Position numbers and translations under genes: made by a program
Shown: in pieces, positions 1-7,728 of the stretch
Numbering within the stretch: position 1 is the stretch's first letter
How the letters are laid out: every line of letters begins with the position of its first letter
NCBI RefSeq assembly: GCF_002213425.1
Contig: NZ_NJGV01000001.1
Coordinates: 310,001 to 374,000, forward strand
Length of the DNA stretch: 64,000 nt
From: Herbaspirillum aquaticum
GTDB lineage: Bacteria > Pseudomonadota > Gammaproteobacteria > Burkholderiales > Burkholderiaceae_D
Direction: 5' to 3'
Notes under the pieces: generated by a model
Told to the model about the DNA's origin: nothing
Databases searched by the model: none
What the model saw: only the letters and a program-made list of their open reading frames with translations

Positions 1-822
1 CGCATCGCCTGTGGCTACCACGGCGTGCAGGTGCGCTTCGACGGCGTGGTCACCAGCGTACCCGGCAGCCCCGGCTGCAAGCTGGAAGGGGCCAAGGCCA
101 CGCGTCGCTTCCATGTGACCGAAGCGGCCGGTGCCATCTTCCTCTACAACAGCCTGGAAGACGTCGACACCCCGCCGCCGCTGCGCCTGCCGGAAGAGTT
201 GACCAGCCCCGAGTATTCCAACTTCCTGTGCTACACCGAATGGAAGGGTGATTACCGCTATGTACTGGACAACGTGATGGACCCGATGCACGGCACGTTC
301 CTGCACAAGCAGTCGCACTCCATGGCCGAAGGCGACAACACCGCCAGTTTCGGCATCCGCGAGACCGACATCGGCTTTGTCTTCGAAAAGGAAGGCCAAC
401 GCGACGTCAACTTCGACTGGACCGAGTGGGGCGACACCGACCTGCACTGGATGCGGCTGGCCATTCCGTATCCCAAGACCGGTGGCCCGGGTGGCAGCTT
501 CGTCATCATCGGCAGCTACACCCCCATCGTGGACAACATCGCTGCGGTATTCCATTGGCGCTGCCGCAAGCTGTCCGGCTGGCAGCGCGACACCTGGCGC
601 TTCCTTTACCGCAATCGCCTGGAAGCGCGCCACTGGAACGTGCTGGAGCAGGACCGTGTGGTACTGGAACTGATGGAGCCCGACGCCAACCAGCGCGAGA
701 TGCTGTACCAGCACGACATGGGCATCGTGCGCCTGCGTCGTCACCTGCGCAGCCTGGCCAAGGCCCAGCTGGCGCGGGAGGAACAGCTGGCCGCGGCCAA
801 GGCGCCGGTGAAGGCGGCATGA
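1..822 (+). CDS. Rieske aromatic ring-hydroxylating oxygenase, alpha subunit (5' end outside window)
   Basis: Terminal oxygenase component of a Rieske non-haem iron system, which would hydroxylate or demethylate an aromatic substrate in the cytoplasm. The reading frame is open from base 1, so the start and the first Cys-x-His of the Rieske cluster lie upstream. The second half of the Rieske motif, CGYHG, is encoded at bases 10-24. The mononuclear iron motif D-x3-D-x2-H-x4-H is encoded at bases 268-306, and EQDRVVLELM near the C-terminus fits the region of the last iron ligand. The protein ends in a charged Ala-rich tail. A RidA-family gene overlaps its stop and a matching reductase follows, so this is a two-component system like vanillate demethylase or phthalate dioxygenase. 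The substrate cannot be told from sequence. Confidence 0.9.
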   Translation, partial: RIACGYHGVQVRFDGVVTSVPGSPGCKLEGAKATRRFHVTEAAGAIFLYNSLEDVDTPPPLRLPEELTSPEYSNFLCYTEWKGDYRYVLDNVMDPMHGTFLHKQSHSMAEGDNTASFGIRETDIGFVFEKEGQRDVNFDWTEWGDTDLHWMRLAIPYPKTGGPGGSFVIIGSYTPIVDNIAAVFHWRCRKLSGWQRDTWRFLYRNRLEARHWNVLEQDRVVLELMEPDANQREMLYQHDMGIVRLRRHLRSLAKAQLAREEQLAAAKAPVKAA

Positions 823-1262
823 GCCAGCGCCTGCCCCAGGCCGCCAGCCCGGTCACCGTGCGCCATGTGAAGACCGACAAGGTCCCCGAACTGGCCGCGG
901 CCACCTGGTCCAACTGCCTGGTGGTGGGCGACGAGGTCGTGATGTCCGGCATGACCGCACATCCGGCCTCACGCCAGCAGACGCTGGACCCTTACCAGCA
1001 GACGCTGGTGGTGCTGGGCAAGATCCGCGATCTGGTGGAGGCCGCTGGCGGCAGCGTCGGCAGTATCACCAAGCTGGTGATCTACGTCACCGACATCGCG
1101 CACAAGGACGAGGTGGGACGTGCCCGGCGCGACTTCTTCGGCACGCCTTATCCGTGCTCGACGCTGGTAGCGGTGAGCGCGCTGGTGTTTCCGGAGCTGA
1201 CCGTCGAGATCGATGCCTTTGCGCGGCTGGGTGCCGACCTGCGGCAAGCAGTGGCTGGTTGA
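819..1262 (+). CDS. RidA (YjgF/YER057c/UK114) family protein
   Basis: A 147-residue member of the RidA family. RidA itself hydrolyses reactive enamine/imine intermediates, but many paralogues sit in catabolic operons with other or unknown roles. The start at 819 is chosen because ATGA overlaps the stop of the oxygenase gene, indicating translational coupling. Typical family stretches are visible: VVGDEVVMSGMTA near the N-terminus, a central LGKIRDLVEAAGG segment, and a C-terminal PELTVEIDAFA. The protein carries a slightly longer N-terminus than the roughly 130-residue archetype. Given the coupling, a role in handling a product of the oxygenase is plausible; this is inference. Confidence 0.85.
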   Translation: MSQRLPQAASPVTVRHVKTDKVPELAAATWSNCLVVGDEVVMSGMTAHPASRQQTLDPYQQTLVVLGKIRDLVEAAGGSVGSITKLVIYVTDIAHKDEVGRARRDFFGTPYPCSTLVAVSALVFPELTVEIDAFARLGADLRQAVAG

Positions 1263-1323
1263 TACAAGCGGCTGCAAGTGGCATGACGCGGTTTGAACAA
1301 TCTGATGTGATGGTGGTGCATTC

Positions 1324-2271
1324 ATGAGCAGTCCTCTTATTTCCGTGCGCGTGCAGGCCATGCGCTTTGAAGCGCAAGGTGTGGTCAGCGTCGAACTGCG
1401 CCTGCCCGAAGGCGGCGAGCTGCCGGCCTTCGAGGCGGGTGCGCATATCGACCTGCATCTGGGCAATGGCCTGGTACGCAGCTATTCGCTGGCAAACTCG
1501 CCGGCCGAACGGCATCGCTATGTGGTCGGTGTGCTCAACGACCGTGGCAGTCGTGGTGGCTCGCGCTATGTGCATGAACAACTGCGGGTAGGTGCCAGCC
1601 TCACCATCTCGGCGCCGCGCAACAATTTTCCGCTGGAAGCAGCAGCACCATTGTCTGTACTGATCGCCGGTGGCATCGGCATCACGCCGATCTCCTGCAT
1701 GTATCACCACCTGCGCGCCCAGGGTCGCGAAGCGGTGTTGCACTACTGCGCCCGCTCCCGCAAGGAAGCGGCATTCACCGCAGAGCTGCTGGGTCAGCCC
1801 GGTGTGTCCAGCCACTTCGATGACGAGGCTGGCGCTCCACCTGACCTGCGGGCTTTCCTCGCTGCGCATCCGAAGGACGCACATTTCTATTGCTGCGGCC
1901 CGACGCCCATGCTCAACGCCTTCGAAAGCCTGTGCGAAGAACTGGGTCTGCCCAACGTCCACATCGAACGCTTTGCCGCCGAAAAGGTAGAGGCGGTCCA
2001 GACCGGCAGCTACGTGGCCGAGCTGGCGCGCAGCAACGCCAGCATCACCGTCCCGGCCGGAAAGTCGTTGCTGGACGCTTTGCTCGATGCCGGCATCACC
2101 GTCGACCACAGCTGCCGCGAAGGGGTTTGCGGCGCCTGCGAGACCAGGGTGCTGGAGGGTGAGCTGGAACATCGCGACGGCGTGCTCAGCAAGGCCGAGC
2201 GCGCTTCCGGCAAGACCATGATGGTGTGCGTGTCCGGCTGCAAAGGACAACGCCTGGTGCTGGACCTGTAG
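1324..2271 (+). CDS. Phthalate dioxygenase reductase/VanB-type oxidoreductase
   Basis: A 315-residue reductase that passes electrons from NAD(P)H through flavin and a 2Fe-2S centre to the Rieske oxygenase. Domain order is flavin domain, NAD domain, C-terminal plant-type ferredoxin, as in phthalate dioxygenase reductase and VanB. The flavin-binding RSYSL is at residues 52-56, the nucleotide-binding GGIGITPI at 116-123, and the cluster ligands are Cys264, Cys269, Cys272 and Cys302 (CREGVCGAC plus a distal Cys). It lies 61 bases after the RidA gene on the same strand with no obvious terminator between, so it is probably co-transcribed with the oxygenase. No strong ribosome binding site precedes the ATG. 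Confidence 0.92.
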   Translation: MSSPLISVRVQAMRFEAQGVVSVELRLPEGGELPAFEAGAHIDLHLGNGLVRSYSLANSPAERHRYVVGVLNDRGSRGGSRYVHEQLRVGASLTISAPRNNFPLEAAAPLSVLIAGGIGITPISCMYHHLRAQGREAVLHYCARSRKEAAFTAELLGQPGVSSHFDDEAGAPPDLRAFLAAHPKDAHFYCCGPTPMLNAFESLCEELGLPNVHIERFAAEKVEAVQTGSYVAELARSNASITVPAGKSLLDALLDAGITVDHSCREGVCGACETRVLEGELEHRDGVLSKAERASGKTMMVCVSGCKGQRLVLDL

Positions 2272-2316
2272 CAGGACCTGAAGGCAACGCGGCCCGGGCA
2301 AGGTTCGCCCGGCCAC

Positions 2317-2347
2317 ATGCCCGTGCTTAGGCACCGGGCATTTTTTT
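2317..2347 (+). terminator. Rho-independent terminator after the oxygenase operon
   Basis: The arms ATGCCCGTGC and GCACCGGGCAT flank a TTAG loop (one bulged base), followed by seven T. It lies 45 bases after the reductase stop. Confidence 0.85.
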
Positions 2348-2558
2348 GAGCCTGATGAATTTAGTGGAACGTTGATCCATAGGTGGAACAAAAGCGCCGG
2401 ATCACGCTGCACTGGGCGAGCGGCCCCTGCCAGCCATGTGGCACAGGGCGCAGCGCTTGCCTGCGGAAGTCACCTTTCCTGCGCACGGGGCGCCGGAGAG
2501 CAGTGAGTGAATGCGGCCTGGCCGCGTGTTTGGACTTTATTCGTTGAAGGGGAGTTTG

Positions 2559-3644
2559 ATGAAGAAGTTAATGATTGCCGCAGCGGCATCCTGCCTGTCG
2601 GCAGGCGCTTTTGCGCAGAGCAGCGTCACCATCTACGGCAGCCTCGATGCTGGCGTGGCCTATATCAACAACCTCAATGGCGGATCGGTGTCGCGCCTGG
2701 ATCAGGGCACGATGCAGCCGGATCGTATCGGCTTTCGTGGTGTCGAGGACCTGGGCGGCAATCTGAAGGCGATCTTCCAGCTGGAAGCCGGCTTCTACAC
2801 CGACACCGGCGCCACGCCCAATTCCTCCAAGCTGTTCAACCGCTACAGCACCATCGGCCTGTCCGGTGACTTCGGCGCGGTGACCCTGGGTCACATGCCC
2901 GACGTCGTGTTCGACTACGTGGGCAAGCTGTCCAACGGTTTCCAGCTGACCAACTGGTACCTGTTCCACCCGGGTAACCTGGACAGCCTGGCCAACACCT
3001 ACCAGTTCGACAATGCGGTGCGCTATACCTCGCCCACCGCAGGCGGCTTCCAGGGCAGCCTGATGTACGGCTTCGGCGAAGTGGCAGGAGACAGCAGCAA
3101 CGGTCGCAACGTCAGTGCCGGTGGTACCTATACCAATGGCCCGTTCCGTGCAGCGCTGGCGTATTCCAAGCTGAACAACCGTGCTGCCGGCTATGCCGGG
3201 GCTTTCCTCACCAGCGTCGGCCTGGGCAATGCCGGTACGGTCTTCAACAGCCTGACCACCACCGCCGGCGGACTGGGTTACACCATCGGCAGCGTGCGCC
3301 TGAACACCGCTTACACCCAGGTCAAGCTGTCCATGCCCAGCGGCGCCACGCCCAAGCAGAAGAACCTGGACCTGGGCGCAGCCTGGCGCTATGCCACGCT
3401 GGACACCATCAACTTCGGTTATGGCCTGTCCAAACTGGAAGGCGCGCGCTGGAACACCTTCAGCCTGTCGCACGTGCACGAGTTCTCCAAGCGCACCCAG
3501 TGGTACGTGCAGGCCGCCTACCAGCGTGCCGGCGGCGATGCGCGCTTTGCCGTCATGAACGGCACGGGTGCAGGCGGTGCCACCGGGGTCTCCGGCGGCC
3601 GGGGCCAGCTGGTCACTACCCTCGGCATGCACCACTCGTTCTAA
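2559..3644 (+). CDS. Gram-negative general porin (OmpC/Porin_4 type)
   Basis: A 361-residue outer membrane trimeric beta-barrel porin of the betaproteobacterial type. The ATG at 2559 is preceded by AAGGGGAG at a good distance and begins a clear signal peptide, MKKLMIAAAASCLSAGAFAQ, giving a mature start SSVTIYGSLDAG that is typical of the family. The C-terminus HHSF ends in the Phe needed for barrel assembly. A single gene with its own terminator downstream. Its position between an oxygenase operon and a chemoreceptor suggests, but does not prove, a role in entry of the same substrate. Confidence 0.93.
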   Translation: MKKLMIAAAASCLSAGAFAQSSVTIYGSLDAGVAYINNLNGGSVSRLDQGTMQPDRIGFRGVEDLGGNLKAIFQLEAGFYTDTGATPNSSKLFNRYSTIGLSGDFGAVTLGHMPDVVFDYVGKLSNGFQLTNWYLFHPGNLDSLANTYQFDNAVRYTSPTAGGFQGSLMYGFGEVAGDSSNGRNVSAGGTYTNGPFRAALAYSKLNNRAAGYAGAFLTSVGLGNAGTVFNSLTTTAGGLGYTIGSVRLNTAYTQVKLSMPSGATPKQKNLDLGAAWRYATLDTINFGYGLSKLEGARWNTFSLSHVHEFSKRTQWYVQAAYQRAGGDARFAVMNGTGAGGATGVSGGRGQLVTTLGMHHSF

Positions 3645-3736
3645 GGCCATCTCCGGATGGCTGGCATGACCTTCTGTGAATAGTCTTGTCTTGCGTGCGC
3701 CGCCCCTGGAGCGGGGTGGTGCTTCGTAGTGCCTTG

Positions 3737-3770
3737 GGCGGAGGAAGTCCTCTTTCTCCGCCATTTTTTT
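3737..3770 (+). terminator. Rho-independent terminator after the porin
   Basis: GGCGGAG and CTCCGCC form a 7-bp stem with a 12-base loop, followed by ATTTTTTT. It lies between the porin and the chemoreceptor gene. Confidence 0.85.
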
Positions 3771-3844
3771 ATCCAAACCGAATTCATTGCCGGTGGGCAT
3801 CAGGGCATCTTCCCCCGGCATTCTTGCGTTGCGGAGAAAGCCTC

Positions 3845-5512
3845 ATGATTGCAAATCTCAAACTGGGCGCCCGTCTTGGACTGGGTTTCGGACTGGTACT
3901 GGCGCTGTTGGTCGGCATCACCTGGCTGGCCATCGCCAGCCTGTCCACGCTGCACCACGGCACGCGCCAGATCGTCGAAGACCGCTACCCGCAGGTCTTG
4001 CTGGCCAATGACGTGCTCTTGCGCATCAGCGAGAACGCCAGCGCCATGCGCAACCTGCTGCTGCTGGACGACCACCAGAAGCTGGTCGAGGAAATCGCCC
4101 GCATCGACAAGGGCGAAGTCGCCATCGGCGACGACCTCGGCAAATTGCAGGCGCGCCTGTCCAGCGAGCAGGGGCGCAAGTCCTTCGCCGAGATACTCGC
4201 CCTGCGCACCAACTATCGGCAGGGCCAGCAACGCTTCCTGCAGCTGGCCTCCACCGGTGCCACCATGGATGCTACCGAGCTGCTGATGACCAGCCTGCGC
4301 CAGGACCAGGACAAGTACATTGCCCGCCTCAAAAGCTATATTTCCGTGGGCACCATGATGATGGAGCGCAGCGGCCAGGAGGCCGCCGACCAGTACCACG
4401 GCAAGACCCTGGTCATGCTGGCCATCGCTGCGTTGGCGGTGTTGCTGGGTGGCGGCTTTGCCTGGTGGACCACGCGTTCCATCACGCGCCCTGTACGTCA
4501 TGCGGTAGAGGTGGCGCAGCACGTGGCTGACGGCAACCTGTGCAGCGAGATCCGGACCGGCGCGCGGGACGAGATCGGCCAGTTGCTGGAGGCGCTGCGC
4601 CAGATGAACGGCAGTCTCACGCGCATCGTGGCCGATGTACGCGGAGGGGCTGAAACCATCGCCACCGCTTCGGCCGAGATCGCCGATGGCAACCTGGACC
4701 TGTCGGCGCGCACCGAGCAGCAGGCCGGCGCACTGGAAGAAACGGCGGCGGCCATGGAGGAACTGACTTCCACCGTGCGCCAGAATGCCGAGAACGCGCA
4801 GCAGGCCAACCAGCTGGCCTCGGATGCCTCCGGCGTGGCGGCGCGCAGCGGCGAAGTGGTGCAGCAGGTGGTGAGCACCATGCAGGGCATCAGCGAGGCC
4901 TCGCGCCGCATCGTCGACATCATCGGCGTGATCGACGGCATCGCATTCCAGACCAATATCTTGGCGCTCAACGCGGCAGTGGAAGCGGCGCGTGCTGGCG
5001 AGCAGGGCAGGGGCTTTGCGGTGGTGGCATCGGAAGTGCGTTCGCTGGCGCAGCGCTCGGCCACGGCGGCCAAGGAGATCAAGGTACTGATCGATGATTC
5101 GGTGGCGCAGGTCGATGCCGGTGGACGCCTGGTGGTACAGGCCGGTGCGACCATGGGCGAGGTGGTGGACAGCGTGCGACGGGTGTCGCATATCGTCGGT
5201 GAGATCAGCATGGCGACGCAGGAACAGCGCGCCGGTATTGAACAGGTCAATCACGCCATCACCCACATGGATGAAACCACCCAGCAGAATGCAGCGCTGG
5301 TGGAGCAGGCCGCCGCCGCGGCCAAGTCCTTGCAGGACCAGTCGCAGCGGCTGCGGGAGTTGGTGGGCATATTCCGGCTGCAGGACGCACGAGCGCAGCG
5401 GACGATGCTTCAGGTCGCCGAGATGGAAGATGATGCTGCCGTGTCGGCCTTGCCGCCATATGGAACCAGCGTGGCGATCAGTCCGCAGATTGCGGCGAAG
5501 CTCATCCAGTGA
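3845..5512 (+). CDS. Methyl-accepting chemotaxis protein
   Basis: A 555-residue membrane chemoreceptor. Start chosen at 3845, where the short positively charged N-terminus leads straight into TM1 (about 12-33). A four-helix-bundle type periplasmic domain follows (34-187), then TM2 (188-209), HAMP (210-262) and the signalling domain. The highly conserved hairpin tip, including IDGIAFQTNILALNAAVEA, is at about 363-381. The methylation helix segment GALEETAAAMEELTSTV is at 296-312. The C-terminus ends in AAKLIQ and I see no CheR-binding NWETF-type pentapeptide, so adaptation probably depends on other receptors. It has its own upstream region but sits next to the porin and oxygenase genes, so its ligand may be related to their substrate. 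Confidence 0.93.
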   Translation: MIANLKLGARLGLGFGLVLALLVGITWLAIASLSTLHHGTRQIVEDRYPQVLLANDVLLRISENASAMRNLLLLDDHQKLVEEIARIDKGEVAIGDDLGKLQARLSSEQGRKSFAEILALRTNYRQGQQRFLQLASTGATMDATELLMTSLRQDQDKYIARLKSYISVGTMMMERSGQEAADQYHGKTLVMLAIAALAVLLGGGFAWWTTRSITRPVRHAVEVAQHVADGNLCSEIRTGARDEIGQLLEALRQMNGSLTRIVADVRGGAETIATASAEIADGNLDLSARTEQQAGALEETAAAMEELTSTVRQNAENAQQANQLASDASGVAARSGEVVQQVVSTMQGISEASRRIVDIIGVIDGIAFQTNILALNAAVEAARAGEQGRGFAVVASEVRSLAQRSATAAKEIKVLIDDSVAQVDAGGRLVVQAGATMGEVVDSVRRVSHIVGEISMATQEQRAGIEQVNHAITHMDETTQQNAALVEQAAAAAKSLQDQSQRLRELVGIFRLQDARAQRTMLQVAEMEDDAAVSALPPYGTSVAISPQIAAKLIQ

Positions 5513-5660
5513 ACTGGTGCCGCCTTGGCGGGGAGTCTAAAAAAGGTGCTGTTTCAGGCGGCTTGAAGTTGTGGAGCATCAGCATGCATGTACACGCTTC
5601 AAGTGAATCAGCCCAGCACTTGACGTGCAAACGACATTTTCCTCAGGTGGGATCAAACGA

Positions 5661-5686
5661 AAAACGGGCCCGTTCGGGCCCGTTTT
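5661..5686. terminator. Bidirectional hairpin terminator between chemoreceptor gene and tRNA-Ser
   Basis: AAAACGGGCCCG and CGGGCCCGTTTT form a perfect 12-bp stem with a TT loop. T-runs on either strand let it serve the chemoreceptor gene (plus) and the tRNA (minus). Confidence 0.85.
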
Positions 5687-5696
5687 CATCATGTCC

Positions 5697-5786
5697 TGGC
5701 GGAGGCTGTGAGATTCGAACTCACGGACGGGTCACCCCGTCGGCAGTTTTCAAGACTGCTGGTTTAAACCACTCACCCAAACCTCC
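5697..5786 (-). tRNA. tRNA-Ser (anticodon UGA)
   Basis: Read on the minus strand, the gene starts GGAGGTT and ends AGCCTCC plus discriminator G, giving a full 7-bp acceptor stem with one G-U pair. The anticodon loop CTTGAAA gives UGA, which reads UCA serine codons. The long variable arm (GACGGGGTGACCCGTC) is the mark of a class II serine tRNA, and the T-loop GTTCGAATC is present. The 3' CCA is encoded (5697-5699). No integrase or direct repeat is seen beside it. Confidence 0.97.
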
Positions 5787-5828
5787 TTGCGTGGCAGCCG
5801 GGCATGGCGCCCGTCGCACGAGGGCCGC

Positions 5829-5834
5829 ATTATA
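5829..5834 (-). promoter_or_regulatory. Likely -10 box of the tRNA-Ser promoter
   Basis: The minus strand reads TATAAT 42 bases upstream of the tRNA 5' end, in a locally AT-rich stretch. No good -35 hexamer is seen. Confidence 0.45.
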
Positions 5835-5899
5835 CATCACATCACTTGCTTTGCATCCACCCCTTGCGGCAAGCAATGCCCGGCCAAGCCAGGCGCGCC

Positions 5900-6688
5900 T
5901 CAGAATGTCCCAGGATAAGCCCCGCCATCCATCAACAGGTTCTGCCCCGTGATGAAGCCCGCCTGCGCGCTGCACAGGTAAGCGCATGCATCCCCGAACT
6001 CGGCCGGATCGCCAAAGCGACCCGCAGGATTGAGCTTGCGGCGATCGGCCAGCACCTCATCGACCGTGCGCCCGCTTTCCTTGGCCGCACCGCTTGCGGT
6101 GGAACGCAAGCGATCGGTCTCGAATGGCCCCGGCAGCAGATTGTTGATGGTCACGTTATGCGCCACCGTCTTGCGCGCCAGCCCCGCCACAAAACCCGTC
6201 AGCCCAGAGCGCGCGCCATTGGAGAGCCCCAGGATATCGATCGGTGCCCGCACCGCGCTGGAAGTGATATTGACGATGCGCCCGAAGCCGCGCGCGATCA
6301 TGCCATCGACCGTCGCCTTGATCAGCTCGATGGGCGTGAGCATGTTGGCGTCTACCGCCGCAATCCAGTCGTCCCGCGTCCACTCACGGAAATCGCCCGG
6401 CTTGGGGCCGCCGGCATTGGTCACGAGGATGTCCGGGGCAGGGCAGGCGGCCAGCGCCAGGGCCCGTCCTTCCGGGGTGGTGATGTCGCACGCCACGGTG
6501 GTGATGATGGCACCGGTGGCGGCAGTCTCCGTGCGAATGGCCTGGGCCGTCGCTTCCAGTGCCTCCGCTCCGCGTGCCAGCAGCGTGACGTGTACGCCTT
6601 CGCGCGCCAGCGAGAGCGCGCAGGCGCGGCCGAGGCCCTTGCTCGATGCGCAGACGAGGGCGGTTTTACCTTTGATGCCGAGATCCAT
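5900..6688 (-). CDS. SDR-family oxidoreductase, BKR-like, lacking the YxxxK motif
   Basis: A 262-residue short-chain dehydrogenase/reductase-fold protein with AAGGAAG as ribosome binding site. The N-terminal nucleotide motif is ASSKGLG (14-20) instead of TGxxxGxG, NAGG is at 91-94 and the C-terminal MDGGAYPG is normal. At the place of the catalytic YxxxK it reads SNGAR (156-160), so both Tyr and Lys are replaced, although the Ser pair at 143-144 is kept. This matches a known group of 3-oxoacyl-ACP-reductase-like SDRs that lack a perfect nucleotide motif and catalytic tetrad. The reaction is unknown and it may not act as a classical dehydrogenase. It stands alone, next to the tRNA. Confidence 0.85.
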   Translation of the reverse strand: MDLGIKGKTALVCASSKGLGRACALSLAREGVHVTLLARGAEALEATAQAIRTETAATGAIITTVACDITTPEGRALALAACPAPDILVTNAGGPKPGDFREWTRDDWIAAVDANMLTPIELIKATVDGMIARGFGRIVNITSSAVRAPIDILGLSNGARSGLTGFVAGLARKTVAHNVTINNLLPGPFETDRLRSTASGAAKESGRTVDEVLADRRKLNPAGRFGDPAEFGDACAYLCSAQAGFITGQNLLMDGGAYPGTF

Positions 6689-6783
6689 TCTGTCTTCCTT
6701 TGCTGAGGGGGATTGTATGGCTGCGCAGACCGCCGGGACAGCCTTGGCCGGCTGCGCTACACTGTCGGGCCTGACGGGCGGCG

Positions 6784-6867
6784 CTACTTCTTCAGTACCA
6801 TGTAGATGGCCAGCGCAATGAGGGCAACCACGCCCATCTCCAGCGCAAACACGATGACGCCGCTCAT
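6784..6867 (-). CDS. Small single-helix membrane protein (27 residues)
   Basis: A short open frame beginning MSGVIVFALEMG and ending YMVLKK. Almost the whole chain (3-25) is one hydrophobic helix with a single Glu at position 10 and a Lys-Lys end. The support for translation is AAGGAGA seven bases before the ATG, one of the best ribosome binding sites in this area. It stands between the SDR gene (same strand) and the divergent TSUP permease gene. Function unknown; small proteins of this kind often bind larger membrane proteins. A chance frame cannot be ruled out. Confidence 0.55.
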   Translation of the reverse strand: MSGVIVFALEMGVVALIALAIYMVLKK

Positions 6868-6942
6868 GTCAGTCTCCTTTTTTATCCTTCGATGCGGCCG
6901 CTGCATCCTGCAGCCGGCCAGCAGAGGCATCACTGTACACCG

Positions 6943-7707
6943 ATGACGGCTTCCTTGTTTTTCTCCGGCGTAGTCAACTTCCTGCTCGGCGGCCTGCTGG
7001 GCGCCATGGGTGGTCTCTTCGGGATAGGTGGCGGTCTCATCGCCATCCCCGTGCTGGGCTACCTCTACGGCATGGACCAGCAACTGGCCCAGGGCACGGC
7101 ACTGGTGATGATCGTGCCCAACGTCGTCATCGCCTTCTGGCGCTACAAGCAGCGCAATCACATCCAATGGAGTACCGCTGCCATGATGTGCGTGCCGGCC
7201 GTCTTCACCACTTACGTCTCGGCTCGCATCGCCACCTCCATGGCCGCGCGCAGCCTGCATGTCTGCTTCGCCGCCTTCATGGGGCTGCTGGCGCTGTATT
7301 ACCTGTGGACGCTGTTGCGCAACAAGCGCAGCGTGGAGTCGTCGGTGATCCTGTCGCGCCGCTATATCCCGCTGGTCGGGATGTCCGCCGGGGCGTCGGC
7401 CGGTTTCTTCAGTGTGGGCGGCGCCATCGTTGCAGTGCCCTTGCTGACGGCCTTGTTCGGCGTCACCCAGACCGCAGCGCAAGGCCTGGGGCTGGCCATG
7501 GTCACGCCCGGCACCCTGGTGGCCCTGTGGACCTATGCGCAGGCCGGCCATGTGGACTGGTCGGTGGGCATTCCCATGGCGCTGGGCGGCGTGCTCAGCA
7601 TTTCCTGGGGCGTGGCGCTGGCGCACCACCTGCCGGAACGGCGTCTGCGCATCCTCTTCTGCGCGGCGCTGTTGCTGCTGTCGGTGTGGATGCTGATCGC
7701 CGGCTGA
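6943..7707 (+). CDS. TSUP-family (TauE/SafE) membrane permease
   Basis: A 254-residue integral membrane protein with about eight helices arranged as two similar halves. Each half opens with a Gly-rich segment: LLGAMGGLFGIGGGLIAIPVL near the start and SVGGAIVAVPLL in the middle, as is typical of TauE/SafE proteins. Family members export or import sulfite, sulfoacetate or other organic anions. Start 6943 is chosen as the ATG just before the first helix; an upstream frame extension to 6892 is unlikely to be translated. The substrate is unknown; an organic acid linked to the neighbouring catabolic genes is possible. Confidence 0.88.
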   Translation: MTASLFFSGVVNFLLGGLLGAMGGLFGIGGGLIAIPVLGYLYGMDQQLAQGTALVMIVPNVVIAFWRYKQRNHIQWSTAAMMCVPAVFTTYVSARIATSMAARSLHVCFAAFMGLLALYYLWTLLRNKRSVESSVILSRRYIPLVGMSAGASAGFFSVGGAIVAVPLLTALFGVTQTAAQGLGLAMVTPGTLVALWTYAQAGHVDWSVGIPMALGGVLSISWGVALAHHLPERRLRILFCAALLLLSVWMLIAG

Positions 7708-7728
7708 GGTCGTCTTCGCCGGAGCGAC

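Noticed and set aside
1087-2412. Long minus-strand frame opposite the RidA and reductase genes
   Set aside because: Antisense shadow of well-supported genes with no ribosome binding site or recognisable domain.
5697-5786. Integration site at tRNA-Ser
   Set aside because: No integrase gene, no direct repeat of the tRNA 3' end and no abrupt change in composition nearby.
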